Assembly (NCBI RefSeq): GCF_026342835.1
Contig: NZ_JAPEMI010000001.1
Span: forward strand, 124,001-188,000
Length of the DNA: 64,000 nt
Reading direction: 5' to 3'
Source: Streptomyces sp. NBC_00154
Lineage (GTDB): Bacteria; Actinomycetota; Actinomycetes; Streptomycetales; Streptomycetaceae
The notes under the pieces were generated by a model. The model was not told the origin of the DNA. It saw only the letters and a program-made list of their open reading frames with translations, and ran no database searches. Positions 27,036-36,431 of the stretch are shown here, piece by piece; positions within the stretch are counted from its first letter, which is position 1, and the number at the start of each line of letters is the position of its first letter. Made by a program: the position numbers and the translations under genes.

Positions 27036-27069
27036 CCGAAGCCCCGGGGCACTCGCCCCGGGGCTTCGG
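27036..27069 (-). terminator. Attenuator-type hairpin upstream of short thrS
   Basis: Perfect 15-base arms CCGAAGCCCCGGGGC and GCCCCGGGGCTTCGG with a 4-base loop form the strongest hairpin in this region. It begins 13 bases after the stop of the threonine leader peptide and ends about 80 bases before the thrS start. There is no T-run, but the position fits an attenuator that stops transcription unless the leader ribosome stalls. Confidence 0.65.
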
Positions 27070-27082
27070 ACTGAGACATCTG

Positions 27083-27133
27083 TCAGCGCGCCGGGACACT
27101 CTCCGGCGTCGTCGTCATGGCAGCGCGCTTCAT
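27083..27133 (-). CDS. Threonine leader peptide of the thrS attenuator
   Basis: A 16-codon frame, MKRAAMTTTPESVPAR, is read leftward from ATG 27133 to TGA 27083. It carries three consecutive ACG threonine codons (27107-27115), the amino acid loaded by the downstream synthetase. A TAGCGT -10 box (27141-27146) ends seven bases before the ATG, so the transcript is probably leaderless. A small hairpin (CGCCGG/CCGGCG) directly follows the Thr codons within the peptide, and the large hairpin comes next. This is the textbook order of a ribosome-mediated attenuator. Confidence 0.6.
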   Translation of the reverse strand: MKRAAMTTTPESVPAR

Positions 27134-27238
27134 GGCGCTGACGCTAGCAGGGTGCCCCGCTGTCCACCCGGTATTTTCCGGCCGGAGGGTGCGGATACCG
27201 CAGCCTCCGGCCGGTACGTGGCCTGCCGGGGCCGCCGG

Positions 27239-29410
27239 TCAGTCGTGGAAGGTCTCGCCCTTCTCGGCCTTCTCCACCAGCAGCGCGGGCGGCAGGAACC
27301 GGTCACCGTACTTCTCGGCGAGTTCCCGGGCGCGTGCCACGAAGCCGGGCAGGCCGCCCTCGTACCCGTTGATGTACTGGAGCACGCCTCCGGTCCACGG
27401 CGGGAAGCCGATGCCCATGATGGATCCGATGTTGGCGTCGGCGACCGAGATGAGGACGTTCTCCTCCAGGCAGCGCACGCTGTCCAGTGCCTCGGAGAAG
27501 AGCATCCGCTCCTTCATGTCCTCGAACGGGACGTCGGCGTCCGGCTTGGCGAAGTGCTCGCGCAGCCCCGGCCACAGCCCGGCCCGCTTCCCGTCCTCGC
27601 CGTACTCGTAGAAGCCCGCGCCGCCGCTGCGTCCGGTACGTCCGAACTCGTCGACCATCCGGTCGATGACCGCGTCCGCAGGGTGCCCGGCCCAGGTGCC
27701 GCCCGCCTCCTCGACCGCGCGCTTGGTCTCGTTGCGGATCTTGCGCGGCAGGGTCAGCGTCAGCTCGTCCATCAGCGAGAGGACCTTGGCCGGGTAGCCG
27801 GACTGTGCCGCGGCCTGCTCGACCGACGCGGGCTCGACGCCCTCGCCCACCATGGCGACGCCCTCGTTGATGAACTGGCCGATGACACGCGAGGTGAAGA
27901 AGCCGCGCGAGTCGTTGACGACGATCGGCGTCTTCTGGATGCGGCGGACCAGGTCGAAGGCGCGCGCCAGGGCCTCGTCACCGGTCTGCTCGCCCTTGAT
28001 GATCTCCACCAGCGGCATCTTGTCGACGGGCGAGAAGAAGTGCAGGCCGATGAAGTCGGCGGGGCGCGTGACCCCCTTGGCGAGGACCGTGATCGGCAGG
28101 GTCGAGGTGTTGGAGCAGAGCAGTGCGTCGGGCTCGATGATGTCCTGGATCTCCTGGAACACCTTGTGCTTGAGCGCGGTGTCCTCGAAGACCGCCTCGA
28201 TGACGGCGTCGCAGCCCGCCAGATCGGCCGGGTCGCCGGTCGGGGTGATGAGGGCCAGCAGCTCGTCGCGCTTCGCCTCGGTCGTACGGCCCCGGGAGAG
28301 CGCCTTGTCGAGCAGCCTCTCGCTGTATGCCTTGCCCTTGGCGGCCGCCTCGGTCGAGACGTCCTTGAGGACGACCTCGATGCCGGCGCGGGCGCAGGAG
28401 TACGCGATGCCGGCGCCCATCATCCCGGCGCCGAGGACGGCGACCTTCCTGACCTGGCGCTCCTCGATGCCCTTGGGGCGGTTGGCGCCGGAGTTGACGG
28501 CCTGGAGGTCGAAGAAGAACGCCTGGATCATGTTCTTCGAGATCTGGCCGGTGACGAGCTCGGTGAAGTACCGGGCCTCGATGGTCAGCGCGGTCTCGAA
28601 GTCGACCTGGGACCCTTCGACGGCGGCGGCCAGAATGTTGCGCGGCGCAGGCATGGGGGCACCCGCGAGCTGCTTCTTCAGGTTGGCCGGGAAGGCGGGC
28701 AGGTTGGCGGCGAACTTCGGGTGGGACGGGGTGCCGCCGGGGATCTTGTAACCCTTGACGTCCCAGGGCTGCTGGGACTCGGGGTGGGCGTCGATGAAGG
28801 CGCGGGCCTTGTCGAGCATCTCTTCGGGCGTGGCCGCGACCTCGTGGACGAGGCCGTTCTCCAGGGCGCGCTTCGGGGTGTACTGGGTGCCCTGGAGGAG
28901 GACCTTCAGCAGCGCGTCGGCGACGCCCATGAGGCGCACGGTGCGGGTGACACCGCCGCCTGCGGGCAGCAGGCCGAGGGTGACCTCGGGCAGGCCGATG
29001 CGGGAGCCGGGTGTGTCGAGCGCGATGCGGTGGTGGGAGGCGAGGGCGATCTCGTAACCGCCGCCGAGGGCCGCTCCGTTGATGGCGGCGACGACGGGGA
29101 TGCCGAGGGTCTCGATGCGGCGCAGCGAGTGCTTGATGGCGGTGCCGACGTCGAAGGCGTCCTGGGCGTTCTCCGGACCGACCTTGATCATGTCCTTGAG
29201 GTCACCGCCCGCGAAGAAGGTCTTCTTGGCGGAGGTGAAGATGATGCCGCGGATGGCGTCCTTCTCGGCTTCCGCGCGGTCGGCGATGGCCGCGATGGAG
29301 TCCTTGAAGGCCTGGTTCATCGTGTTGGCGGACTGGTTGGGGTCGTCGAGTACGAGGGTGACGACGCCGGTCTCGTCCTGTTCCCAGCGGATGGTCGTGC
29401 TTTCGGTCAT
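27239..29410 (-). CDS. Fatty-acid oxidation multifunctional protein (enoyl-CoA hydratase / 3-hydroxyacyl-CoA dehydrogenase)
   Basis: A 723-aa FadJ/FadB-like protein. The N-terminal crotonase domain (1-about 300) has FTSAKKTFFAGGDLKDMI and INGAALGGGYEIALAS, with SRIGLPEVTLGLLPAGGG keeping the catalytic Glu region. The central NAD-binding domain starts KVAVLGAGMMGAGIAYSCAR near residue 335 and carries GLHFFSPVDKMPLVE with its catalytic His. Two C-terminal 3HCDH domains complete it. It performs the hydration and oxidation steps of beta-oxidation. ATG 29410 follows GGAGA. It is the last gene of a five-gene leftward operon, 38 bases after the thiolase gene. Confidence 0.93.
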   Translation of the reverse strand: MTESTTIRWEQDETGVVTLVLDDPNQSANTMNQAFKDSIAAIADRAEAEKDAIRGIIFTSAKKTFFAGGDLKDMIKVGPENAQDAFDVGTAIKHSLRRIETLGIPVVAAINGAALGGGYEIALASHHRIALDTPGSRIGLPEVTLGLLPAGGGVTRTVRLMGVADALLKVLLQGTQYTPKRALENGLVHEVAATPEEMLDKARAFIDAHPESQQPWDVKGYKIPGGTPSHPKFAANLPAFPANLKKQLAGAPMPAPRNILAAAVEGSQVDFETALTIEARYFTELVTGQISKNMIQAFFFDLQAVNSGANRPKGIEERQVRKVAVLGAGMMGAGIAYSCARAGIEVVLKDVSTEAAAKGKAYSERLLDKALSRGRTTEAKRDELLALITPTGDPADLAGCDAVIEAVFEDTALKHKVFQEIQDIIEPDALLCSNTSTLPITVLAKGVTRPADFIGLHFFSPVDKMPLVEIIKGEQTGDEALARAFDLVRRIQKTPIVVNDSRGFFTSRVIGQFINEGVAMVGEGVEPASVEQAAAQSGYPAKVLSLMDELTLTLPRKIRNETKRAVEEAGGTWAGHPADAVIDRMVDEFGRTGRSGGAGFYEYGEDGKRAGLWPGLREHFAKPDADVPFEDMKERMLFSEALDSVRCLEENVLISVADANIGSIMGIGFPPWTGGVLQYINGYEGGLPGFVARARELAEKYGDRFLPPALLVEKAEKGETFHD

Positions 29411-29448
29411 TGCTGTGTTCTCCGTAGGCAAGGGTTGGCCGGGGACGG

Positions 29449-30663
29449 TCAGAGACGCTCGATGACGGTGGCGATGCCCATGCCGCCGCCCACGCAGAGG
29501 GTGGCGAGGCCGTACCGCTTGTCCTGGCGCTCCAGTTCGTCGATGAGCGTGCCGAGGATCATCGCGCCGGTGGCGCCGAGCGGGTGTCCGAGCGCGATGG
29601 CGCCGCCGTTGACGTTGATCTTGTCGAGGGAGAGCCCCATGTCCCGGGCGAAGCGGAGGACGACACCGGCGAACGCCTCGTTGATCTCGACAAGGTCGAT
29701 GTCGTCGATGGTGAGTCCGGCCTTGGCGAGGGCCTTGCGGGTGGCGGGGGCGGGGCCGGTCAGCATGATGGTCGGCTCGGAGCCGGAGACCGCGGCGGAG
29801 ACGATCCGCGCGCGCGGCGTGAGGCCGTACCGCTCGCCGGTCTCCTTGTTGCCGATGGCGACGAGTGCGGCGCCGTCCACGATGCCGGAGGAGTTGCCCG
29901 CGTGGTGGACGTGGTCGATCTTCTCGACCCAGTGGTACTTCTGCAGTGCCACGGCGTCGAAGCCGCCCAGCTCGCCGATGGTGGCGAACGAGGGCTTGAG
30001 GGCGGCCAGCGAGTCGGCGGTGGTGCCGGGGCGCATGTGCTCGTCGTGGTCCAGGACGACGAGGCCGTTGCGGTCCTTGACCGGGACGACGGAGCGCGCG
30101 AAGCGGCCGTCCTTCCACGCCTCGGCGGCCCGCTCCTGGGAGAGCGCGGCGAACTCGTCGACGTCGCGGCGCGAGAAGCCCTCGATGGTGGCGATGAGGT
30201 CGGCGCCGACGCCCTGCGGGGCGAAGCCGGTCTCGTAGTTGGTCATCGGGTCCATCGCCCAGGCGCCGCCGTCGGAGCCCATCGGCACCCGGGACATCGA
30301 CTCGACACCGCCTGCGAGGATCAGGTCCTCCCAGCCCGAACGGACCTTCGCTGCGGCCAGGTTGACGGCTTCCAGGCCGGAGGCACAGAACCGGTTCTCC
30401 TGGACGCCGGCCACCGAGTCCGGGAGTCCGGCGGCGATGGCGGCGATCCGGGCGATGTCGGAGCCCTGGTCGCCGAGCGGGCTGACCACGCCGAGGACGA
30501 TGTCGTCGATGGCGGCCGGGTCGAGGCCGGGGAAGCGGTTGCGGATTTCGTGGATGAGGCCGACGACGAGGTCGATCGGCTTGGTGCCGTGCAGGGCGCC
30601 ATTGGCCTTGCCGCGGCCGCGCGGGGTGCGGATCGCGTCGTAGACAAATGCTTCGGTACTCAA
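29449..30663 (-). CDS. Acetyl-CoA C-acyltransferase (thiolase)
   Basis: A 404-aa FadA-type thiolase that cleaves 3-ketoacyl-CoA with CoA. Catalytic residues are in place: the acyl-accepting Cys in [16 protein letters not shown], the His in [15 protein letters not shown] and the second Cys in [12 protein letters not shown]. The start is TTG 30663, because GAAAGG lies eight bases upstream and the family usually begins here ([18 protein letters not shown]). It forms the degradative pair with the FadJ-like protein encoded next. The acyl-CoA dehydrogenase gene ends 35 bases upstream. Confidence 0.93.
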   Translation of the reverse strand: MSTEAFVYDAIRTPRGRGKANGALHGTKPIDLVVGLIHEIRNRFPGLDPAAIDDIVLGVVSPLGDQGSDIARIAAIAAGLPDSVAGVQENRFCASGLEAVNLAAAKVRSGWEDLILAGGVESMSRVPMGSDGGAWAMDPMTNYETGFAPQGVGADLIATIEGFSRRDVDEFAALSQERAAEAWKDGRFARSVVPVKDRNGLVVLDHDEHMRPGTTADSLAALKPSFATIGELGGFDAVALQKYHWVEKIDHVHHAGNSSGIVDGAALVAIGNKETGERYGLTPRARIVSAAVSGSEPTIMLTGPAPATRKALAKAGLTIDDIDLVEINEAFAGVVLRFARDMGLSLDKINVNGGAIALGHPLGATGAMILGTLIDELERQDKRYGLATLCVGGGMGIATVIERL

Positions 30664-30698
30664 GACAGCAGCCTTTCGGGGGTGGTCGATCGTCGGGG

Positions 30699-31841
30699 TC
30701 AGGCGAGCAGCGAGCGGCCGATGATCTCCTTCATGATCTCGGTCGTTCCGCCGTAGATGGTCTGGATGCGGCCGTCGGTGAACGCCTTGGCGACCCGGTA
30801 TTCCGTCATGTAGCCGTAGCCGCCGTGGAGCTGGAGGCAGCGGTCGGCGACGCGCTTCTGCAGTTCGGTGGCCCACCACTTGGCCATCGAGGCGTGTACG
30901 GCGTCGAGTTCGCCGTTCGAGTGGTCGACGATGCACCGGTCGATGAAGGTCCGGGTGACGGCGCACTCGGTGGCCATCTCGGCGATCTCGAACCGGATGT
31001 GCTGGAGCTTGGAGAGCGGCCGCCCGAAGGCTTCGCGCTCCTTGACGTACTGGGTGGTGATCTCCAGGAGGTACTCGGCGGCGGCGATACCGGCGACCGC
31101 TATGCCCATCCGCTCCTGTGCCAGGTTGGTCATCAGGTGGATGAACGCGCCGTCGCGCTCACCGAGCAGGTTCTCCTTGGGGACGCGGACGTCGTTGAAG
31201 AACAGCTCGGCCGTGTCCTGGGACTTCTGGCCGATCTTGTCGAGGTTGCGGCCCCGCTCGAAGCCCTCCGTGCCGCGTTCGACGACGATCAGCGAGAGTC
31301 CCTTCGCGCCGCCCTCCGGGGTGGTCTTCGCCACGACGACCACCAGGTCGGCGAGGATGCCGTTGGAGATGAACGTCTTGGAGCCGTTGAGCAGCCAGTG
31401 GTCGCCCCTGTCCTCGGCGGTGGTGCGGATGCCCTGGAGGTCGGAGCCCGCGCCGGGTTCGGTCATCGCGATGGCGGTGATGATCTCGCCGCTGCAGAAG
31501 CCCGGCAGCCAGCGCCGCTTCTGTTCCTCGGTGGCGAGCCCGGTGAGATAGGGGCCGATGATGTCGTTGTGCAGGCCGAGCGCGAGTCCGGGGGCGCCGG
31601 CCCGGGTGAACTCCTCCGCGAGGACGGCGCTGTACCGGAAGTCGGTGGTGCCGCCGCCCCCGTACTCCTCGGGTACGGCGAAGCCGAGCAGCCCTTGCCG
31701 GCCGGCCGCGAGCCAGGCCTCGCGCGAGACGATGCCGTCCTTCTCCCACTGCTCGTAGTGCGGGAGGACTTCCTTGGTCAGGAAGGTCCGGACGGTCTCA
31801 CGGAACGCGTCGTGCTCCTCGGTGAAGATCTGCCGCTGCAC
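30699..31841 (-). CDS. Acyl-CoA dehydrogenase
   Basis: A 380-aa FAD enzyme for the first oxidation step of beta-oxidation. The family signatures are [18 protein letters not shown] (FAD/substrate loop) and [20 protein letters not shown]. Near the C-terminus the text is [19 protein letters not shown], with Gly in place of the Glu that is the base in short/medium-chain enzymes (YEGT). The base must be elsewhere, as in long-chain and isovaleryl types. It starts at GTG 31841, 10 bases after the LLM gene stop, so the two are tightly linked. Confidence 0.92.
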   Translation of the reverse strand: MQRQIFTEEHDAFRETVRTFLTKEVLPHYEQWEKDGIVSREAWLAAGRQGLLGFAVPEEYGGGGTTDFRYSAVLAEEFTRAGAPGLALGLHNDIIGPYLTGLATEEQKRRWLPGFCSGEIITAIAMTEPGAGSDLQGIRTTAEDRGDHWLLNGSKTFISNGILADLVVVVAKTTPEGGAKGLSLIVVERGTEGFERGRNLDKIGQKSQDTAELFFNDVRVPKENLLGERDGAFIHLMTNLAQERMGIAVAGIAAAEYLLEITTQYVKEREAFGRPLSKLQHIRFEIAEMATECAVTRTFIDRCIVDHSNGELDAVHASMAKWWATELQKRVADRCLQLHGGYGYMTEYRVAKAFTDGRIQTIYGGTTEIMKEIIGRSLLA

Positions 31842-31851
31842 TGCGGGCCCC

Positions 31852-32877
31852 CTAGAGCCAGTTCTTGACGGTGGAGATCAGCCGGGCCGGATCGGGACCG
31901 ACCGGGATGACGTTGAGCATGGTGACGCCGGACTCGCGGAACGCCTCGACGCGGTCGCGTACGTACCCCTCGGGCCCGCACAGCGACATGAGCTCGCAGA
32001 ACTCGTCCGGGACGGCGGCCTCGGCCTCCTTCTTCTTCCCGGACAGGTAGAGCTCCTGGATGAGCGCGGCTTCCTTCTCGTATCCGTACGCGACGGCGAG
32101 GTCGTTGTAGAAGTTCTTGCCCTTGGCGCCCATTCCGCCGACGTACAGTGCGATCTGCGGGCGGGCGAGGTCCCTGAGCGCGGCCGCGTCGTCGCCGATG
32201 GCCAGGAGTCCGCCGGCGACGGTCTGCAGCGCGCCGCGCGCCGGGTCGCGCTCGGCAGCGCCCTCCGCGAGGGCCGTGCCCCACACCTGCTGGGCCTTCT
32301 CGGGGAGGTAGAGGGTGGGCAGCCAGCCGTCGGCGATCTCGGCGGTCAGCCGGACATTGGCGGGGCCGAGCGAGGCGATGTAGAGCGGGATCTCCTCGCG
32401 CACCGGACGGGTGAGGATCTTCAGGGGCTTGCCGAGCCGGCCGCCCTTCTCCTTGGGCAGCGGCATGTCGGTGATGCCGTGGTGGTCGATGACCTCGCGG
32501 CGCCAGATCCGGCGGCACAGTTCGACGGTCTCGCGGGTCCGGCCGAGCGGCTTGTCGTACGCCTTGCCGTGCCAGCCCTCGACGACCTGCGGCCCGGACG
32601 CGCCGAGCCCGAGCAGCGCCCGGCCGCCGGAGATCGCGTCGAGTCCGGCGCCGGTCTGGGCGATCAGCGCGGGGGTGCGGGAGTAGACGTTGAGGATCGC
32701 CGCGCCGATCTTCATGCGTTCGGTGCGGGCGGCCAGATAGCCCATGAGGGTGGGCGAGTCGAAGCCGTAGGCCTCCGCGACCCAGACGGCGTCGAGTCCG
32801 GCGGACTCCAGGGCTGCGACCTGGTCGCAGGCCTCGCGCGGGTCGCCCGCGTAGTTCAGCGGCAGGGAGAGTTCCAT
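31852..32877 (-). CDS. LLM-class F420-dependent oxidoreductase
   Basis: A 341-aa bacterial luciferase-like (TIM-barrel) oxidoreductase of the actinobacterial F420 group. It starts MELSLPLNYAGDPREACDQ and has the typical segments SGLDAVWVAEAYGFDSPTLM-like early strand, GGRALLGLGASGPQVVEGWH and IPLYIASLGPANVRLTAEIA. F420 rather than FMN is inferred from this subfamily. It probably reduces or oxidises a CoA-bound or alicyclic intermediate. Its ATG overlaps the CoA-transferase stop by one base (TGATG), so translation is coupled. Confidence 0.85.
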   Translation of the reverse strand: MELSLPLNYAGDPREACDQVAALESAGLDAVWVAEAYGFDSPTLMGYLAARTERMKIGAAILNVYSRTPALIAQTGAGLDAISGGRALLGLGASGPQVVEGWHGKAYDKPLGRTRETVELCRRIWRREVIDHHGITDMPLPKEKGGRLGKPLKILTRPVREEIPLYIASLGPANVRLTAEIADGWLPTLYLPEKAQQVWGTALAEGAAERDPARGALQTVAGGLLAIGDDAAALRDLARPQIALYVGGMGAKGKNFYNDLAVAYGYEKEAALIQELYLSGKKKEAEAAVPDEFCELMSLCGPEGYVRDRVEAFRESGVTMLNVIPVGPDPARLISTVKNWL

Positions 32878-34019
32878 CAGTCGGTGGTGTCCTTCCGGGG
32901 CCGGTGCATGCTCGGTACGTCCCAGTCGCGGGCGACGTCATCGGTGTCCGCGCCGGGCTGCGCGGGTCCGCTGCGTACGGAGACGGGTGTGGCGGAGAAG
33001 CGGGGTGCGGGGGCGGGCTGGGTGAGGCCGCCGTGTTCGACGAAGGTGGAGCGGGCGTCGAGGTGCGGGTGGTGCGGGGCCTCGCGGAGCGAGAGGACGG
33101 GGGCCACACAGGCGTCCGTGGCTTCGAAGACCTCGGTCCACTCCGCACGGGTCCGGGTCCTGAACCGGTCGGCGACGACCGTGCGCAGTTCCTCCCAGCG
33201 GGTGACGTCCTTGCGGTCCGGGGCCCGGTCCTCGATGCCGAGAAGCTTGACGAACTCGTCGTAGAACTGCTGCTCCAGCGGGCCGACCGCCATGTACTGA
33301 CCGTCGGCGGTCTCGTACGAACCGTAGAACGGACAGCCGCCGTCCAGGAGGTTGGAGCCTCGCCGGTCCTGCCAGCCGCCGGCCGCCAGCATCCCGTGGA
33401 TCATCGTGGCGAGATGGGCGGCGCCGTCGACGATCGCCGCGTCCACGACCTGGCCCGTGCCGCCGGGGGTGCGTGCGTGCTGGAGGGCGGCAAGGACGCC
33501 GACGACGAGATAGAGCGAGCCGCCCGCGTAGTCGCCGACCAGATTGGCGGGGACGGTGGGCGGCTCGCCGGGCTTGCCGATCATGGAGAGCGTGCCGGTG
33601 AGGGCGATGTACGCGATGTCGTGTCCCGCCCGCTCGGCGAGTGGCCCGTCCTGGCCCCAGCCGGTCATCCGCCCGTAGACGAGGCCGGGATTGCGGGCGA
33701 GACAGGCGTCGGGGCCGACGCCGAGACGTTCGGCGACGCCCGGCCGGTAGCCCTCGATCAGGATGTCGGCACGTTCGACCAGGTCCAGGACGCGGTCCGG
33801 GCCGTCCTCGGCCTTGAGGTCGACGAGCACGGAGCGTTTGTTGCGGTTGGTGAGGTCGTACGCGGGATCGATGCCGAGTCCCGATCCGGCGGGCCGGTCG
33901 ACCCTGACGACATCGGCGCCGAGGTCGGCCAGGAGCATCGCGGCGAACGGGCCGGGGCCGATGCCCGCCAGTTCCACCACGCGTACGCCCGCCAGTGGGC
34001 CGTGCTCTGTCGTTGCCAT
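32877..34019 (-). CDS. CaiB/BaiF CoA-transferase family protein
   Basis: A 380-aa family III CoA-transferase or alpha-methylacyl-CoA racemase. It opens with LAGVRVVELAGIGPGPFAAM and LLADLGADVVRVDRPAGSG, with NRNKRSVLVDLKAEDG and VYGRMTGWGQDGPLAERAGH following, all family hallmarks. The conserved Asp lies in the GHDIAYIALTG/LVGDYAGG segments. In this operon it most likely racemises branched acyl-CoAs or attaches CoA before dehydrogenation. It is the first gene of the leftward operon, 15 bases after the promoter/operator repeats. Confidence 0.88.
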   Translation of the reverse strand: MATTEHGPLAGVRVVELAGIGPGPFAAMLLADLGADVVRVDRPAGSGLGIDPAYDLTNRNKRSVLVDLKAEDGPDRVLDLVERADILIEGYRPGVAERLGVGPDACLARNPGLVYGRMTGWGQDGPLAERAGHDIAYIALTGTLSMIGKPGEPPTVPANLVGDYAGGSLYLVVGVLAALQHARTPGGTGQVVDAAIVDGAAHLATMIHGMLAAGGWQDRRGSNLLDGGCPFYGSYETADGQYMAVGPLEQQFYDEFVKLLGIEDRAPDRKDVTRWEELRTVVADRFRTRTRAEWTEVFEATDACVAPVLSLREAPHHPHLDARSTFVEHGGLTQPAPAPRFSATPVSVRSGPAQPGADTDDVARDWDVPSMHRPRKDTTD

Positions 34020-34033
34020 CAAGCCCCCAGCGG

Positions 34034-34089
34034 TGTGACACAACTGATGTAACAGCGATGATGCTAAGAACGTGCTGCGCTCCGCACAA
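34034..34089 (-). promoter_or_regulatory. Promoter and operator repeats of the beta-oxidation operon
   Basis: Reading leftward, TTGTGC (34084-34089) and TAGCAT (34061-34066) with a 17-base gap form a good vegetative promoter. Two TGTnACA units (34034-34040 and 34048-34054, 14-base period) cover the expected transcription start. They look like a repressor site. Farther upstream, AAGCGCTT (34105-34112) is a TetR-like core. Confidence 0.55.
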
Positions 34090-34223
34090 CCCCTTGAGCC
34101 GAGCAAGCGCTTAGTTCTTTCCCCTGGATCCTCCCTCACGATCGCCGCCCGGCTGTACACCGCCACGACCCCCTCCGCTAACCTCTGCCTGCTACATCGG
34201 CGCCGGCCCCTGCGGAGGCACTC

Positions 34224-35414
34224 GTGAACAGGCAGAACGGGGCACAACGCCCCTATGACATAGTCCTTTTCGGCGCCACCGGCTTCGTGGGTGCCCTCAC
34301 TGCCGAATATCTCGCCGCCCACGCACCCGACAGCTGCCGCTGGGCGCTGGCCGGCCGCAGCCCGGCCAAGCTGGCCGAGCTGCGCGACCGCCTGACCGCG
34401 ATCGATCCTCGCTGTGCGGACCTTCCGCTGCTGCACGCCGACGCCGACGACCCCGACGCGCTGCGCGAACTCGCCGAATCGGCGCATGTGGTGGCCTCGA
34501 CCGTGGGTCCGTACGTCTGGTACGGCGAGAAGCTGGTCGCCGCCTGCGCGGAGGCCGGGACGGATTACACGGACCTGACCGGCGAAGCGGAGTTCGTCGA
34601 CCGGATGTACCTGGAGCATGACGCGCGGGCCCGCGAGACCGGGGCCCGGCTCGTGCACGCCTGCGGCTTCGACTCCGTACCGCACGACCTCGGGGTGTAC
34701 TTCACCGTCCAGCAGCTGCCGCAGGACGTGCCGCTGACGATCGACGGTTTCGTCCGCAGCAATGCCGTCTTCTCCGGCGGTACGTTCGCATCCGCGCTCA
34801 CCGCGATGGGCCGCGGCCCGCAGATGCTGCGCACCGCCCAGGAGCGCCGGCTGCACGAACCACGCCTGGTCGGCCGCCGCGCCCGCGCATCGCTCGGCAC
34901 CCCGCACTTCAGTGCGGAGACCGGCACCTGGGCGCTGCCCCTGCCGACACTGGACCCACAGGTCGTCGAACGCTCGGCGCGGCGGCTGGCGCGGTACGGC
35001 CCCGACTTCCGCTACCGCCACTTCGCCTCGGTGAAGCGCCTGCCGGTGGCGCTCGGCGGCACGGCCGCGATCGGCGCGCTCCTCGGCATGGCTCAGCTGC
35101 CGGCCGCACGGAACTGGCTGATGGACCGGTACGAGCCGGGGGCGGGCCCGGACGCGGAGCGCCGCAGGCGGAGCTGGTTCACGGTGCGCTTCGTCGGGGA
35201 GGGCGGCGGCCGCCGGGTCTTCACGGAGGTGTCCGGCGGCGACCCCGGCTACGACGAGACGGCGAAAATGCTCGCACAGGCGGCACTCTGCCTCGCCCTG
35301 GACGAGCTTCCGCCGACATCGGGGCAGGTCACCACGGCCGTCGCGATGGGTGACGCGCTGCTGGAGCGGCTGCGCGGGGCCGGGCTGCGCTTCCGGGTCG
35401 CGGCGGTCCGCTGA
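34224..35414 (+). CDS. Saccharopine dehydrogenase-like NADP-binding protein (trans-acting enoyl reductase family)
   Basis: A 396-aa protein. The Rossmann motif near the start reads YDIVLFGATGFVGALTAEYL and ALAGRSPAKLAELRDRL follows, as in saccharopine-reductase-fold proteins. YTDLTGEAEFVDRMY and HACGFDSVPHDLGVY match the mycobacterial Rv2449c/Rv2953 trans-acting enoyl reductase group. A C-terminal hydrophobic segment near residue 275 (VALGGTAAIGALLGMAQLP) may associate with membrane. It may reduce a lipid intermediate. The gene is divergent from the beta-oxidation operon, so a lipid role is likely but unproven. Confidence 0.85.
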   Translation: MNRQNGAQRPYDIVLFGATGFVGALTAEYLAAHAPDSCRWALAGRSPAKLAELRDRLTAIDPRCADLPLLHADADDPDALRELAESAHVVASTVGPYVWYGEKLVAACAEAGTDYTDLTGEAEFVDRMYLEHDARARETGARLVHACGFDSVPHDLGVYFTVQQLPQDVPLTIDGFVRSNAVFSGGTFASALTAMGRGPQMLRTAQERRLHEPRLVGRRARASLGTPHFSAETGTWALPLPTLDPQVVERSARRLARYGPDFRYRHFASVKRLPVALGGTAAIGALLGMAQLPAARNWLMDRYEPGAGPDAERRRRSWFTVRFVGEGGGRRVFTEVSGGDPGYDETAKMLAQAALCLALDELPPTSGQVTTAVAMGDALLERLRGAGLRFRVAAVR

Positions 35415-35471
35415 GCGGATCGGCCACTCGCCCCGTCGCGGGAGGACACGGCAGGCCGGCGGAGCTGCCGG

Positions 35472-35615
35472 TCAGAGCATCCAGGACGCGAGCGTGCAGA
35501 TCATCGAGACGGTCCACACGAGGCCCGCGAGGACCCCGAGGGTCATTCCCACGGCGAGGCGCCGTTGGGCGACATGGACGGTTCCGGTACGTGCGGACGT
35601 TCGATGATCGTTCAT
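35472..35615 (-). CDS. Small single-helix membrane protein (47 aa)
   Basis: The frame from ATG 35615 encodes MNDHRTSARTGTVHVAQRRL followed by a hydrophobic helix (VGMTLGVLAGLVWTVSMI) and ends CTLASWML. The charged N-terminus and single helix suggest an inner-membrane microprotein. No strong ribosome-binding site is visible; an upstream ATG at 35636 would add seven residues. Function is unknown. It lies between the enoyl-reductase-like gene and the endonuclease V gene. Confidence 0.5.
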   Translation of the reverse strand: MNDHRTSARTGTVHVAQRRLAVGMTLGVLAGLVWTVSMICTLASWML

Positions 35616-35688
35616 GCGTACAAGGGTGCCGGTCATGATCGGCAGGCGATATCCGTACACATACTCAGGTGGGGGCGGCCGCCCGTAC

Positions 35689-36366
35689 TCAGGCGGTCGC
35701 TTCCCTGAGCACCTGCCTGCACAGCGCGTCGGCCCTGCGGGTGGTCTCCGGCTGGCGGAAGTCCCTGGCCAGCAGGAGGGTGTGCGCGCAGGCGTTGTCC
35801 AGGCCGGTCCGGTGTCCGACCGAGACGTACACCGGTTTGGTGCCGTCCTGGGTGCGCAGCGCCCGGCCCACCTCCTCGTCCCCGTCGAGGAGCGGCGAGG
35901 AGTCACCGCGCCGGGGGCCCGGCTGTTCGTACGTGAAGGTGAACGGGTTCTTGGCGACGCCGATGACGGGGAGTCCGGTGAGAACGCCCAGGTGGCTGGC
36001 GAGCCCGAAGCGGCGCGGGTGCGCCCTGCCGTAGCCGTCGCAGACGACGAGACCGGGGTCGACCGGCAGGGCCTCCAGCGCGGCCAGCACGGTCGGGATC
36101 TCCCGGAAGGCGAGCAGTCCCGGGACGTACGGAAAGGTGACCCGTCCGACGGCGGTGGTCTCCGCGACGACGTCCAGAGTCGCCGCGTCGAGCACGACCG
36201 CCGCCGCGACCACGACATCGCGCTCGTCGTCGTAGGCGACGTCGACACCGGTCGCCCGCCCCGTGCCGGGCGGCGGCCCCGGCTCGTCGAGCACCACGCG
36301 CGCGCGGAGGGTGTCCTGGATGGCGCGGGCTTCGGCCGCGTCGGCGGGAGTGCGGAAGGTCGTCAT
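35689..36366 (-). CDS. nfi: Endonuclease V (deoxyinosine repair)
   Basis: A 225-aa nuclease, close to the E. coli Nfi length. It nicks DNA near deoxyinosine. Core segments are ATGVDVAYDDERDVVVAAAV (first catalytic Asp), LVVCDGYGRAHPRRFGLASH (second acidic residue and the conserved GxxHPRRxG), and IGVAKNPF. KPVYVSVGHRTGLDNA contains the late Gly-His loop. The ATG at 36366 gives the normal N-terminus; the in-frame upstream extension to 36429 lacks homology. It is a single gene. Confidence 0.92.
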   Translation of the reverse strand: MTTFRTPADAAEARAIQDTLRARVVLDEPGPPPGTGRATGVDVAYDDERDVVVAAAVVLDAATLDVVAETTAVGRVTFPYVPGLLAFREIPTVLAALEALPVDPGLVVCDGYGRAHPRRFGLASHLGVLTGLPVIGVAKNPFTFTYEQPGPRRGDSSPLLDGDEEVGRALRTQDGTKPVYVSVGHRTGLDNACAHTLLLARDFRQPETTRRADALCRQVLREATA

Positions 36367-36431
36367 GGTACCGACCAGCTTAGAAGTCCCGTCCGGGCGG
36401 GCTCCGATGCGGCCTCGATAGGGTGCCATTC

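Noticed and set aside
26441..30238. Very long rightward open frame opposite the FadJ and thiolase genes
   Set aside because: No family resemblance and an Arg/Gly/Val-rich composition typical of an antisense shadow; the opposite strand holds intact enzymes.
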